Below are positions 53,896 through 62,325 of a stretch of 64,000 nucleotides of DNA, piece after piece. The position numbers were made by a program, and so were the translations under genes. The stretch is from contig JAHBUX010000007.1 in the NCBI GenBank assembly GCA_019637855.1, forward strand, positions 1 through 64,000, written 5' to 3'. Numbering within the stretch: position 1 is the stretch's first letter; the number at the start of each line of letters is the position of its first letter. Below the pieces are notes generated by a model that was given only the letters and a program-made list of their open reading frames with translations, had not been told where the DNA came from and did not search any database. This DNA is from Bdellovibrionales bacterium (lineage in GTDB: Bacteria; Bdellovibrionota; Bdellovibrionia; Bdellovibrionales; UBA1609).

Positions 53896-55374
53896 ATGTT
53901 ACGGGCAGGAAGCTTAGTACTTATATCTATGTTGAGCTGGCAAACGTGGGCAGGGAATTTCGATTTCCTCCCCGGCACTGAGGGACCGGAAAAGGAATTT
54001 CAGTCCCTTATGAATGCTGGCAACTACCGTCAAGCCTTGGTGGCTTGGACACCGGCCCATTCGGGCTCGGCTTTCGGCACATCGCAGAGCGGTGTGGCCA
54101 CCTATGCTTACTTGCTCTATCAAAATGGTTTGCCCTACAACGCTCTCGATCTTTTGACCAAAGCCACCAAACCCGCGGCGCTAAAGCCGCAGCTTCTCAA
54201 GATCTGGAGTGCGGAGCTTAAAAGCTCCGTGTGGATCCAGCGCGGTTGGATCTCATCCGGCAACTGGCGCTCCATCGTCAACAACGATGCGGTTGTTTTG
54301 AAAATCGCAAACAAGAAAGACGTGCAAGCGGCATTTGCTCGCGCCTCGCGCTTGAGCGCCGATCAAACCAACGCCAAAGCTCGCGTGTGGTGGCAAATCG
54401 CGACTCTGGCTCCGCAGATCGGTGACGTGGACTCCTCTTTGAAAGCCTTGAAGCTTTTAAAAGAGTCGGGTCAAACGGCGATCGGTCAAGATATGATCTT
54501 GTCGGCCTATGGTCGTGTGACTTACCAAAAAGGTGACACCACGGCTGCGGCTGAATACTTCAACCAGATTCCGAAAAACTCAAACCTTTGGGTGGAGTCG
54601 GTGGAAGAACGCGCATGGGCTCACCTGCGCGCCGATGATTTCGACAAAGCTTTAGGCGAAGTGACCACCCTGATGTCACCCGCTCTGGTTGCTTTGGTCG
54701 GTCCAGAGTCCTATTTCCTGTCGAACTTGATGAGCCTGAAGACTTGCGACTATCCCCGTCTCTTCAAGACCAGCGAAACCTTTAAGAAACGTCATCGCGA
54801 TCGTCTGATCGATATGCAAGAGCTTGCCACCAATGGCAGCAACAAGAACTTAAGCGCTCTGCTTGAGCGTTTCGACAAAAATGGCGTCAGCATTGAGTCC
54901 TCCGGCCCGATCGTGTCTTCACTCCCACGCGCCGGATTGCGCGACAGCAAATTTGTACGCTTGATGGAATCTCGCCGCCAACTTCTGGCGGAGGTTGAAA
55001 AGTTGAACGAACTGAAGTCGGCGACCGCGGCCCTGGGCGGCGCAGGCGAGCTCGAGCGTTTCTCCATGGCCTCACGCCGTCTTGCCGATCGCAACCGTCA
55101 GCAGGCCGTCTCGCGTCTGCGCGTGTTGGCGCAAGGTGAAGTGAAAGAATACCGCATGGTCTTAAACAAGATGCACATCCTCGAAGGCGAAGTCATCGAG
55201 CGCTTGCACTTAGATGAAAACTTGAAAGGCGAACGCAGCAAACTGGCCAAGGTCGAAGACCAAGGCGATGTGTTGGTGTTCCCCTATAAGTCCGATGAAG
55301 TCTGGTTCGACGAACTGGACAACTACAAAGCCCGGGTGAAGGATTGCCCGACGCTTAAGGGAGCTAGCTTATGA
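53896..55374 (+). CDS. Second exported TPR-like protein of the operon
   Basis: A 492-residue protein with a signal peptide (LVLISMLSWQTWA). The body is helical repeats of TPR type (ILSAYGRVTYQKGDTTAAAEYFNQIPKN), and the C-terminal third forms a coiled-coil-like stretch (SRRQLLAEVEKLNELKS). It overlaps the next gene by 4 bases. The role is inferred from the operon only. Confidence 0.8.
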   Translation: MLRAGSLVLISMLSWQTWAGNFDFLPGTEGPEKEFQSLMNAGNYRQALVAWTPAHSGSAFGTSQSGVATYAYLLYQNGLPYNALDLLTKATKPAALKPQLLKIWSAELKSSVWIQRGWISSGNWRSIVNNDAVVLKIANKKDVQAAFARASRLSADQTNAKARVWWQIATLAPQIGDVDSSLKALKLLKESGQTAIGQDMILSAYGRVTYQKGDTTAAAEYFNQIPKNSNLWVESVEERAWAHLRADDFDKALGEVTTLMSPALVALVGPESYFLSNLMSLKTCDYPRLFKTSETFKKRHRDRLIDMQELATNGSNKNLSALLERFDKNGVSIESSGPIVSSLPRAGLRDSKFVRLMESRRQLLAEVEKLNELKSATAALGGAGELERFSMASRRLADRNRQQAVSRLRVLAQGEVKEYRMVLNKMHILEGEVIERLHLDENLKGERSKLAKVEDQGDVLVFPYKSDEVWFDELDNYKARVKDCPTLKGASL

Positions 55375-56918
55375 AAAACCTAATGATCCGACTTCCGCTG
55401 AGCGCAGCCCTGGTGCTGGTTTTGGCGAACTGCAAGTCCGAATCTCCGGCTTTGACTGGCCCCGGCCCCAAGCCAACACCGGCGTCTTACGCTACTCCCC
55501 GCCCAGATGCGAAGAACTTCAGCAAGGCCTTCGCGTTTGAAACGGCGGAAGCAACCGCCACTCAAGAGCGTTACGACGAGAACCAAGTTTCGGTTCTGTT
55601 CCAAGTGACCAAGGATGGGCAGTCGGTCAACGGACTGACTGAGCGCAATCTGCGCGTGACTGAAAACGGAATTCCCGTGACGCCGTTTAAAATCTTCGCC
55701 GACACTCAGAAGCTGGATCAAGTCGCCGACATCGCCTTCGTAGTGGATGTGACAGGATCGATGGGTCCATTTATCGAGAGCGCGAAGCAAGTTCTGACTC
55801 AGTTCATCCGCACCACCAAGAACAAAGGCTACCATGTGCGCATGTGCCTTTCGACTTTCGGCGATCTGGTCACTCAGAAATGCGATCGCTTTTATGACAA
55901 CACCAGCGAGAGTCAAGTGAGCGAGTTCGTCACTCGTTTGACCGGCCTACAGGTGTCTAAGGGCAATGCCGAAGTAAAGCCCTACATCGACAAAGAAGAA
56001 AACTCCATGCGCGCTCTGTACGAAGCCACAGGTTCTCCCTGGGAGGCCGGATCGCAACGCTTTGTGATCTTGGTGACTGACGCCGATTTTTATTCGCCCG
56101 ACAAACCGGGCCGTTTCTTAGAAGGTCACCAATCCAATCCGGAGACCGTGGCTCCCTCGATGAAGCAAGTGAACGAAGTGATCGCCGGCTCTCAGGTACG
56201 CGTGTTTGCAGTAACTCCGTCGGCGGCAGGTTACAATTCTCCTCTGGCTGGACAAAAAGGCGTTGTGCAGTCGAGCCGCGGTGAGCATTTTGACTTCTTC
56301 AAGGTGAACAAACGTCAGATTTCGCTAAACTCGATCTTGGACCGCATTCTTCACAGCATCAACACCACGTACAAACTGATGTACACCGTCGACAAAGTCA
56401 CCGGTCTGGATCCGACATTGGCTGTTGGCGCACGCAAAATCAGCGTGACCACGGATGCGGGAACAGTGACCGGCAAGGGAATTACTAGCAGCATGCCGAA
56501 TGGCCGCCCGAACTACAAAAAGGAGTTCACGATCTCGAGCTCGCCGGTGCAACCTGATTCAGTGCAGGTATTTATTGATGGCGCCGCGGTCAATCCGAGC
56601 GATTTCTCGGCCACGGGTGGTGTTGTGATCTTCAAGAACGTGCCGAAAGCAGGTTCCAGCTTACGCTTTGTGTATCTGTACGAAGCTATCGACAAGAACT
56701 TGCGCGTGGAGCCGATCATGATTCCCGGGCACACCGATGCTCGCACCACGAAAGTTTGGCTGAACGGTCGCGAGGCCAAGGCTGAAGATTTGACTTTCGG
56801 TCGCGATATGTCGGGCAACACGACCCTTTCGATCGCGCCCTCGGCAATGGCTTCCAATGATCCCTACGATATCCGCCGTAATAATGGGGTGAAGATGCAG
56901 GTTGTAACCAACCTATAA
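55371..56918 (+). CDS. VWA-domain lipoprotein
   Basis: A 515-residue lipoprotein. The signal peptide MKNLMIRLPLSAALVLVLANC gives Cys21 as the lipidated residue. A von Willebrand factor A domain at about 115-320 holds the metal site DVTGSMG; the C-terminal part is beta-rich. VWA domains bind proteins or surface ligands through the metal. It is the last gene of the operon and is followed by a hairpin. Confidence 0.88.
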   Translation: MKNLMIRLPLSAALVLVLANCKSESPALTGPGPKPTPASYATPRPDAKNFSKAFAFETAEATATQERYDENQVSVLFQVTKDGQSVNGLTERNLRVTENGIPVTPFKIFADTQKLDQVADIAFVVDVTGSMGPFIESAKQVLTQFIRTTKNKGYHVRMCLSTFGDLVTQKCDRFYDNTSESQVSEFVTRLTGLQVSKGNAEVKPYIDKEENSMRALYEATGSPWEAGSQRFVILVTDADFYSPDKPGRFLEGHQSNPETVAPSMKQVNEVIAGSQVRVFAVTPSAAGYNSPLAGQKGVVQSSRGEHFDFFKVNKRQISLNSILDRILHSINTTYKLMYTVDKVTGLDPTLAVGARKISVTTDAGTVTGKGITSSMPNGRPNYKKEFTISSSPVQPDSVQVFIDGAAVNPSDFSATGGVVIFKNVPKAGSSLRFVYLYEAIDKNLRVEPIMIPGHTDARTTKVWLNGREAKAEDLTFGRDMSGNTTLSIAPSAMASNDPYDIRRNNGVKMQVVTNL

Positions 56919-56920
56919 AG

Positions 56921-56988
56921 AGCTGGCTGACCACTGTGTGGTTGGCGGATATGCGTCCGCCAACCGGACAGCGATTCACAAGTTTTTT
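56921..56988 (+). terminator. Hairpin region after the operon
   Basis: GGTTGGCGGA and TCCGCCAACC pair perfectly around TATGCG at 56940-56965. Just before it, ACCAC-TGT-GTGGT forms a smaller stem behind the CTGGCTGAC motif. The T-run at 56983-56988 comes 17 bases after the main stem, so termination efficiency is uncertain. Confidence 0.5.
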
Positions 56989-57107
56989 TGGGTTATTAGC
57001 AATGGCTTCTACCTTGGCGTCCGAAATTCTCGGACAACATAGCCACCAAAGAGCCTCATTTCTCCTCTGATTCTTTGAGGACAAAACCACAGGCAGGTAG
57101 GCCAGCT

Positions 57108-57800
57108 CTAGGCGGCAAACTTCTTGATTTGATCAAGCTTGTCACGCAAACCGCGAACTTCTTCTTTCAAAGCCTTATTCTCTTTAAGCATCAGCGCCAA
57201 CGTGCGCTGAAGCTGCGCCACTTCCAGAGTGGGCGCCTTGCCCGGATCGGCAGTGGCAGCGGCGACCGCGGCCACCGCATCGTTAACGGCAGCGGAAGAA
57301 TGCCCGCTGCTGCTACCTGAGCCTTGCTCTTCCAAACGTGCTTCTAAGTCTTCCGGGATCAAGAGCTTCTGGTCAAATTTCTCAACGTGCAGCTGTCTCT
57401 CGTGGATCATACGACGGGCCGTTTCGACCACTTTCACCAAAGTGGAAGAGATCTCTTCGGGCTTCGGCTTGCTCTCAGTCAACACATCAGTCAAACGGCG
57501 TTGTTCCGCATGCGACAAAAACTTCGTGATGCGCGCCTTTTGCTCTTCTTTCAAACCTTCAAGAGCGAAAGCCAAACTCTTCGGCTGCATCTCTTTAAAA
57601 ATTTCGATGATAACTTCATCAGGCCACGTGAAAATACGCTCGAGGGTGAGCATCTTGTCGCGCAAAGCTTGGGCCCATGCCGCGCTTTCGGCCTCGATCA
57701 TTTCCATGAATTTTTCTTTTTTCTGCGGACCGAAAGTTTCGATCAAAGACAGAAGTTGATAAAAGCCGCCGGATTTTTTGTATCTTGATAGTGAGCTCAT
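57108..57800 (-). CDS. FliG-C-like protein with coiled-coil tail
   Basis: A 230-residue cytoplasmic protein. Residues about 10-125 align by eye with the middle-to-C-terminal domain of FliG: ALRDKMLTLERIFTWPDEVIIEIFKEM matches the IRxxMFVFEDIxxLDDRSIQxILREV region, and LAFALEGLKEEQKARITKFLSHAEQRRL matches LAxALKGAxEExxxKIxxNMSxRAA. Residues about 125-195 are linker, rich in Ser and Ala, and 197-228 form a coiled coil (LQRTLALMLKENKALKEEV). No flagellar gene is nearby. Full FliG is about 330 residues, so this is a truncated or separate relative. It is convergent with the motility-type operon. Confidence 0.78.
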   Translation of the reverse strand: MSSLSRYKKSGGFYQLLSLIETFGPQKKEKFMEMIEAESAAWAQALRDKMLTLERIFTWPDEVIIEIFKEMQPKSLAFALEGLKEEQKARITKFLSHAEQRRLTDVLTESKPKPEEISSTLVKVVETARRMIHERQLHVEKFDQKLLIPEDLEARLEEQGSGSSSGHSSAAVNDAVAAVAAATADPGKAPTLEVAQLQRTLALMLKENKALKEEVRGLRDKLDQIKKFAA

Positions 57801-57875
57801 ACCCCACTTTCGGAGTAAATTCGCCGAGTCTTGAGCCGCCGGATCTTAGGTCTAGTCCGGCAGCTGATAGACGTT

Positions 57876-58550
57876 TTAGAGCATTACACTTCCATTCAGC
57901 ATGATGGTCTGATTGATGACGTCCGCACTGTCACTGGAGATACTTTGCAAACTGCGATTGATGGAAATATCGACATTGAGATCGGTACTGTCAAACGGGA
58001 TGACCACACCGGCCGCAAATGTACCGCCGATATGCAGACCACGGACGTCCTTTTTAAAATTGAAGGTTTGACCCAACACCTTCGCCTTGGCGTCCAAAAC
58101 CACGTTGGCCGTCAATCCATAACGCAAATAGGGCTCGAAACCGCCATTGTCGAAACGAGTTTTGGCCTGCAAAGGGATCACGAGATAATCCTGCGTTACA
58201 TCCAAGGTAATATTTGTATTTAGTAACTCTACAGCTTGAGTGCGGCTGGAGTTGAGCTGCGTATAGATCAATCCGCTATAGAACACCGTCGTACCAAGGC
58301 CGTACTCCACAGCAAGGCCAGCGTTAAAACCGGTGTCGCTGGAGGCCTCGAAATCACCGCTTATAGAATTGAAGGTCACACCCAACAACGGGCTCAACAT
58401 CAACTCCTCACGCTGAGCAGGCTTGTAGGTATAAGTCGTTTTTGAGGTACTCGCAGACTTCGCCGGCTTCACTGATTGAGTGCGAGCCTGAGCAAAAGCG
58501 AACGACGACGTGAACAAAACAGCCACAGCCGTGGCTATCAGAATGCGCAT
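57876..58550 (-). CDS. Outer-membrane beta-barrel protein
   Basis: A 224-residue protein with a signal peptide (LIATAVAVLFTSSFAFA). The mature chain is alternating strands typical of an eight-stranded OmpA/OprF-like or PF13568-like barrel (LMLSPLLGVTFNSISGDF ... LGTTVFYSGLIYTQL), ending in NQTIMLNGSVML. The ribosome site GGAGGATTTA lies before the ATG. It shares its strand with the FliG-C-like gene, 75 bases upstream of it, and could be co-transcribed. Confidence 0.85.
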   Translation of the reverse strand: MRILIATAVAVLFTSSFAFAQARTQSVKPAKSASTSKTTYTYKPAQREELMLSPLLGVTFNSISGDFEASSDTGFNAGLAVEYGLGTTVFYSGLIYTQLNSSRTQAVELLNTNITLDVTQDYLVIPLQAKTRFDNGGFEPYLRYGLTANVVLDAKAKVLGQTFNFKKDVRGLHIGGTFAAGVVIPFDSTDLNVDISINRSLQSISSDSADVINQTIMLNGSVML

Positions 58551-58681
58551 TAAATCCTCCTAAATTGGAAGGCGCCAACATGTCTCAAAATAGGACACAC
58601 GTCTAGCGCCAAGGAGGTCGCGCTATAAATCATGAAAATCCTGCGCTGCTCCAAGGTATTCTAAGAGTCAGGAGGCCTCGC

Positions 58682-59140
58682 GTGCGGCCCTGGGGCTTGC
58701 TCCCCTTATTCTCAATACTTATCGCCCTACCTGGGTCAGCGGAAGAGTGCGCCACGCGCCTTTCAGAGCTATCTAAAAGTGAGCGTTTAACTGCGGTTAA
58801 AGCTCTATTCAAAGCCGGCGGTCCTGTCGGCTTCGTCAATGAGACCAAAGGCTCTTACTTTATATTGGAAGAACGCGACGGGGAATTCCGCATCACCTTT
58901 TTCACCTCCGGCTTGTTTGATCTTTATCCTATCAAGCGTGATGGTCCGTTGTCCTTTTGCGACACTGGGGAGGAGCTACAGGTCGTGGGCTTAGGTCGGC
59001 GTGACGATCTGCGGTTAACTGGTACGGAGCTGCAGCTTGGCGGCGGTGGTCCCAAACGCCACTTCGCTCCCGGTCCCATGCCAGGCTTGTTGATCGACCT
59101 GCACAAAGTTCCACAGCGAGGCATTGCCTCAGAGAACTGA
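58682..59140 (+). CDS. Small exported protein of unknown function
   Basis: A 152-residue protein starting at a GTG (58682) behind AGGAGG. The signal peptide is LLPLFSILIALPGSA. The mature part has two cysteines far apart (EECATRLSEL and SFCDTGEEL) and beta-rich sequence. No family is recognised. Its end overlaps the end of the convergent lysR-type gene by 12 bases. Confidence 0.75.
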   Translation: MRPWGLLPLFSILIALPGSAEECATRLSELSKSERLTAVKALFKAGGPVGFVNETKGSYFILEERDGEFRITFFTSGLFDLYPIKRDGPLSFCDTGEELQVVGLGRRDDLRLTGTELQLGGGGPKRHFAPGPMPGLLIDLHKVPQRGIASEN

Positions 59141-60019
59141 GCGAATCAAATCCGTTGCCACTTCAATAAATGCCGCCGTCTTGGGCGCGACAAACTTCTG
59201 CGCCGGATAAACAAAATGAACCGGTCGCACTTCAGTACGCCATTCCGGTAGAACACGAACCAATCTTTCGCTCTTCAATTCGCCGGCGCAAAAAAACATC
59301 GGCAGCAGAGCCACACCCATCGCCGCAGTGGTCAGATTTTTAATCATGTTTAAATCGCCCACCACCAGTTGCCGATTCAAACATACCACTTGCCGTCCCC
59401 GCGAGCTGGAGAGCTGCCACTCGTCCAAACCAAGCGGCGGAAACTGCAAACACACGTGGTTTTCTAAATCCTTGGGTGAACGCAAGACGCCGGCCGCTTT
59501 CAGATATTTGGGACTCGCCACAGCTGCAAAGTACACCGCGCCCAGCTTCTTGGCGATAAGACTCGAGTCTCTTAGTTCGCCCGCACGAATGGCTAAATCC
59601 ACGCCTTCCGCCACCAGATCGACCGTGTCATCTCTCAAAATCAGCTCAAGGTTCACGCCTGGATAGCGCTTTCGCATGGCCGCGACCGCCGCAGGTAGCA
59701 CTACACTGCCCAGCTCAATAGGCGCTGTTATTTTAAGTGCGCCCTGAGGCTCCCTCTGCGTAGCCGTCAAGTGTTGCTCAGCTGCTTGAATTTGAGTGAG
59801 CCCAGCCAGCGCTTGCTTGTAATAGGCGCGACCGGCCTCGCTAATATGCAGTCGTCGCGTGGTGCGCGTGATCAGAGTCACGCCTAAACGTTTCTCCAAC
59901 GCCGAAACCTTAGCGCTCACCGTCGATTTAGGCATACCCAGTTGGCCCGCGGCCTTGACGAAGCTACCGGTCTCAACCACCTTTAAAAACACCGCGATTT
60001 CATTTAAATCCATATTCAT
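59129..60019 (-). CDS. LysR-family transcriptional regulator
   Basis: A 296-residue regulator, the usual LysR length. The N-terminal winged helix (FLKVVETGSFVKAAGQLGMPKSTVSAKVSALEKRLGVTLITRT) and the C-terminal co-inducer domain are clear. It is divergent from the pirin gene, the classic arrangement for a LysR protein and its target. An inverted repeat TTCATA-N12-TATGAA overlaps its own start, which suggests autoregulation. The inducer cannot be told from the sequence. Confidence 0.93.
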   Translation of the reverse strand: MNMDLNEIAVFLKVVETGSFVKAAGQLGMPKSTVSAKVSALEKRLGVTLITRTTRRLHISEAGRAYYKQALAGLTQIQAAEQHLTATQREPQGALKITAPIELGSVVLPAAVAAMRKRYPGVNLELILRDDTVDLVAEGVDLAIRAGELRDSSLIAKKLGAVYFAAVASPKYLKAAGVLRSPKDLENHVCLQFPPLGLDEWQLSSSRGRQVVCLNRQLVVGDLNMIKNLTTAAMGVALLPMFFCAGELKSERLVRVLPEWRTEVRPVHFVYPAQKFVAPKTAAFIEVATDLIRSVL

Positions 60020-60038
60020 AATTGTACATTAGTATGAA
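60015..60038. promoter_or_regulatory. Dyad TTCATA-N12-TATGAA at the lysR start
   Basis: A perfect 6-bp inverted repeat with a 12-base spacer overlaps the first codons of the LysR gene and lies about 90-115 bases upstream of the pirin start. This fits a LysR box, although it deviates from the strict T-N11-A form. Confidence 0.45.
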
Positions 60039-60128
60039 CTATAAATCCACATTATGCAGTCTAATCAAACAATAGGAAAAGCCGTAGAGTGCTTGGAGTA
60101 GCCCAGATGTGGCACATAGGAGGACTGT

Positions 60129-60827
60129 ATGATGAAAATTAGAAGATCTCACGAGCGCGGCCACGCGGATCATGGTTGGCTGAAGTCCTACCACAGCTTT
60201 TCTTTTGCCGACTACTATGACCCCGACAATATGGGCTTTCGCGACCTTCGCGTCATCAATGAGGACATCATCGCGGGCGGCGGCGGTTTTCCCACTCATG
60301 GCCATCGTGATATGGAGATCGTCTCGTACGTTCTAGAGGGAGCGCTGGAGCATCAGGATTCAATGGGCAACAAAGCTCAGATCTTGCCGGGTGAAGTTCA
60401 GTATATGAGTGCCGGCACAGGCGTACAGCACTCGGAGTACAATCCGCGGCCGACGGAGGCCACTCATCTTCTGCAGATTTGGATTCTGCCAGAGCAACGT
60501 GGTCTGAAACCGCGCTATGGGCAAAAGTCGTTCGCACGGGAACTGGAAGGCGGCGAACTAACTCTTGTCGTTTCCCGCGATGGACGCCAAGGCTCGATTG
60601 CGATTTCGCAAGATGCAGACCTGCACATCGCACGTCCACGCGCCGGCACAGAGACCGCGTTCAACCTGCGTGAGGGTCGCTACGTCTACTTACAGGTGCT
60701 GCGAGGCGAACTGAACGTGAATGGCGAGAAGCTCAACCCGGGCGATGCCGTGGCCGTCGCCAAAGAGCAAGAGCTTAAAATCCGCGCCAATGTGGATAGC
60801 GAGTACTTACTCTTTGATCTGAATTAA
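60129..60827 (+). CDS. Pirin-family protein (quercetin-2,3-dioxygenase-like)
   Basis: A 232-residue bicupin of the pirin family, with the standard YhhW/pirin length. The metal ligands are in FPTHGHRDMEIVSY (two His) and GVQHSEYNP (His and Glu). YhhW of E. coli oxidises quercetin in vitro, but the natural substrate is unclear. A strong AGGAGG precedes the two ATG codons at 60129 and 60132. It is divergent from the LysR gene, probably its regulator. Confidence 0.93.
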   Translation: MMKIRRSHERGHADHGWLKSYHSFSFADYYDPDNMGFRDLRVINEDIIAGGGGFPTHGHRDMEIVSYVLEGALEHQDSMGNKAQILPGEVQYMSAGTGVQHSEYNPRPTEATHLLQIWILPEQRGLKPRYGQKSFARELEGGELTLVVSRDGRQGSIAISQDADLHIARPRAGTETAFNLREGRYVYLQVLRGELNVNGEKLNPGDAVAVAKEQELKIRANVDSEYLLFDLN

Positions 60828-60833
60828 ACTAAT

Positions 60834-60855
60834 GAGCTGGCTAGTCAGCCAGCTC
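60834..60855. terminator. Hairpin between pirin and the small acidic gene
   Basis: GAGCTGGCT and AGCCAGCTC pair perfectly around AGTC. On the minus strand the stem starts inside the stop codon of the small acidic gene; on the plus strand it lies 6 bases past the pirin stop. There is no T-run, so it is a weak or Rho-assisted end at best. Confidence 0.5.
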
Positions 60856-60998
60856 TACTCCGATTCTTCGTCCCACCCACGTAGCTTTTCGTGTTCAGGC
60901 TCCCGCTCCCCCTCATCCTTGGGAATGTCCGTGACGGGCGCCGGTTTACCCGGCGCCTGTAATGGAGTTTTCTTCTCGTCGATCTTCTGAACGATCAT
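60855..60998 (-). CDS. Small acidic protein coupled to the DUF883-like gene
   Basis: A 47-residue protein (MIVQKIDEKKTPLQAPGKPA ...) with an acidic, proline-rich C-terminal half. It begins with the ATG in TGATG shared with the previous stop, which is strong evidence for translational coupling. A longer frame to 61124 exists but would overlap the upstream gene in another frame and looks wrong. Function unknown. Confidence 0.6.
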   Translation of the reverse strand: MIVQKIDEKKTPLQAPGKPAPVTDIPKDEGEREPEHEKLRGWDEESE

Positions 60999-61456
60999 CA
61001 CACAGCCTGGCTGCGATTTTGAGAGTTGAAGGTGGTCGAAATCCATTGCGACACCACGGGTACGGCGCGGGCCGCGCCAAGATCGAAGATTTGACGACCA
61101 GGTTTGGTGAACAGCAAAGCCCAAGCGGCCATACCTAGGGAAGCACCAATCATCATAGCTTCGCGCGGATTTTCGTTTACGTACTCACGAGCGGCCTCAT
61201 AATATTCGCTCACCTGATCCATCACTCCGTCCACACGTTCCTGAGTGCCGGCCGCAAGGTTTTCCGCAATCACGGCCCCGATCGTTTTACCCGACTCTTG
61301 GCGGTCGCCGTCAAATTGACGTTGCCCACCACGTTCACCGCGCTCACTACGTTCATTGCGCTCAGATGACTTATTGTTTTTACCTTTGAAGCCCGCCGAG
61401 CTCACCGATTTGTTGTTGGACCGATTTTTACCGCTTTGTTGTGTAGAATTTTGCAT
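60998..61456 (-). CDS. DUF883/ElaB/YqjD-like membrane-anchored protein
   Basis: A 152-residue protein. The first 60 residues are charged and disordered (KSSERNERSERGERGGQRQF). A helix (ERVDGVMDQVSEYYEAAREYVNENPREAM) and a hydrophobic segment (MIGASLGMAAWALLF) follow, the layout of the ElaB/YqjD family of ribosome-binding, stress-induced membrane proteins. Unlike those, about 30 residues come after the anchor. GAGGG precedes the ATG. Confidence 0.7.
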   Translation of the reverse strand: MQNSTQQSGKNRSNNKSVSSAGFKGKNNKSSERNERSERGERGGQRQFDGDRQESGKTIGAVIAENLAAGTQERVDGVMDQVSEYYEAAREYVNENPREAMMIGASLGMAAWALLFTKPGRQIFDLGAARAVPVVSQWISTTFNSQNRSQAV

Positions 61457-61616
61457 GTTTGTACCCTCATTGGTTAAGCGTGGACCTTGTCAAAGCTCAC
61501 TATCTCTTGTTGGGTTTTGCAGATTGCGTGCCTTGGTCAATATGCGGCTTTGACCGTTACCAGAGGGATCTCTTCGTCCGCTTCTGCCCCGGGGCGCGGC
61601 CATACACGTCCATGAC

Positions 61617-61645
61617 TTGACCTCGGTGGAGTCTACACGCACAAT
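61617..61645 (+). promoter_or_regulatory. Possible promoter of the two-component operon
   Basis: TTGACC and CACAAT are separated by 17 bases. The start codon follows the -10 by only 5 bases, so the transcript would be leaderless, which agrees with the lack of a ribosome site before the response-regulator ATG. The -10 match is four of six, so this is tentative. Confidence 0.35.
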
Positions 61646-61650
61646 CAGCT

Positions 61651-62325
61651 ATGGCCAAAATTCTGCTGATTGAAGATGACCCGGTTCTGGCCAAGAGCCT
61701 TTTTTTCTATTTACGTTCAGAGAATCATGAAGCGCATTGGGTGCAAACTCTGACGGAAGGCCGTTCGCGAATGTCGCGCGAGCCTTTCGAATTGCTTTTG
61801 GTGGATATTCATCTGCCCGATGGCAATGGTACGGAGTTCTGCGCCCAGTTGCGCATGCAGGGCCTTAAAACCCCAGTGATTATATTGACGGCCGTCGACA
61901 CTGCTGATTCGGCCGTTAACTCTTTGCGCTCGGGCGCCAACGACTATGTACGTAAGCCCTACAGCATCGCTGAACTTCTGATGCGTATTCAGATTCAGGT
62001 GCATGGGGTGCGAGCCGAAGCGCCAGAGATTCGACACTTTCGCGGCCTTGAAGTCGACTTCACACGCGGACTTCTGCGCTATCGTAAAAGTGAACTCTCT
62101 CTCAGTCAGACCAAACTGAAGATTTTAGATTTTCTCATTAGTCACAACGGTCAGATCGTCAGCCGTGAGTCCTTGCTGCAACACTTGAATAAAGATTCGG
62201 TCGTACATGATCGCACCGTGGATTCGCACATCTCGCAGCTACGGCGAGCTTTGCGCGAGAAAGGTATGGAGCGCGTGCAAATCTCTTCCATCTACGGTTC
62301 CGGGTACAAAATTGAAATTGCTTAA
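61651..62325 (+). CDS. OmpR-family response regulator
   Basis: A 224-residue regulator. The receiver domain has the acidic pair in IEDD, the phosphoacceptor Asp in LLLVDIHLPD and the switch Lys in YVRKPYS. The C-terminal winged helix (LSLSQTKLKILDFLISHNGQIVSRESLL ... VQISSIYGSGYKIE) is of OmpR/PhoB type. It precedes a kinase gene in an overlapping pair. The stimulus is unknown. Confidence 0.95.
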   Translation: MAKILLIEDDPVLAKSLFFYLRSENHEAHWVQTLTEGRSRMSREPFELLLVDIHLPDGNGTEFCAQLRMQGLKTPVIILTAVDTADSAVNSLRSGANDYVRKPYSIAELLMRIQIQVHGVRAEAPEIRHFRGLEVDFTRGLLRYRKSELSLSQTKLKILDFLISHNGQIVSRESLLQHLNKDSVVHDRTVDSHISQLRRALREKGMERVQISSIYGSGYKIEIA

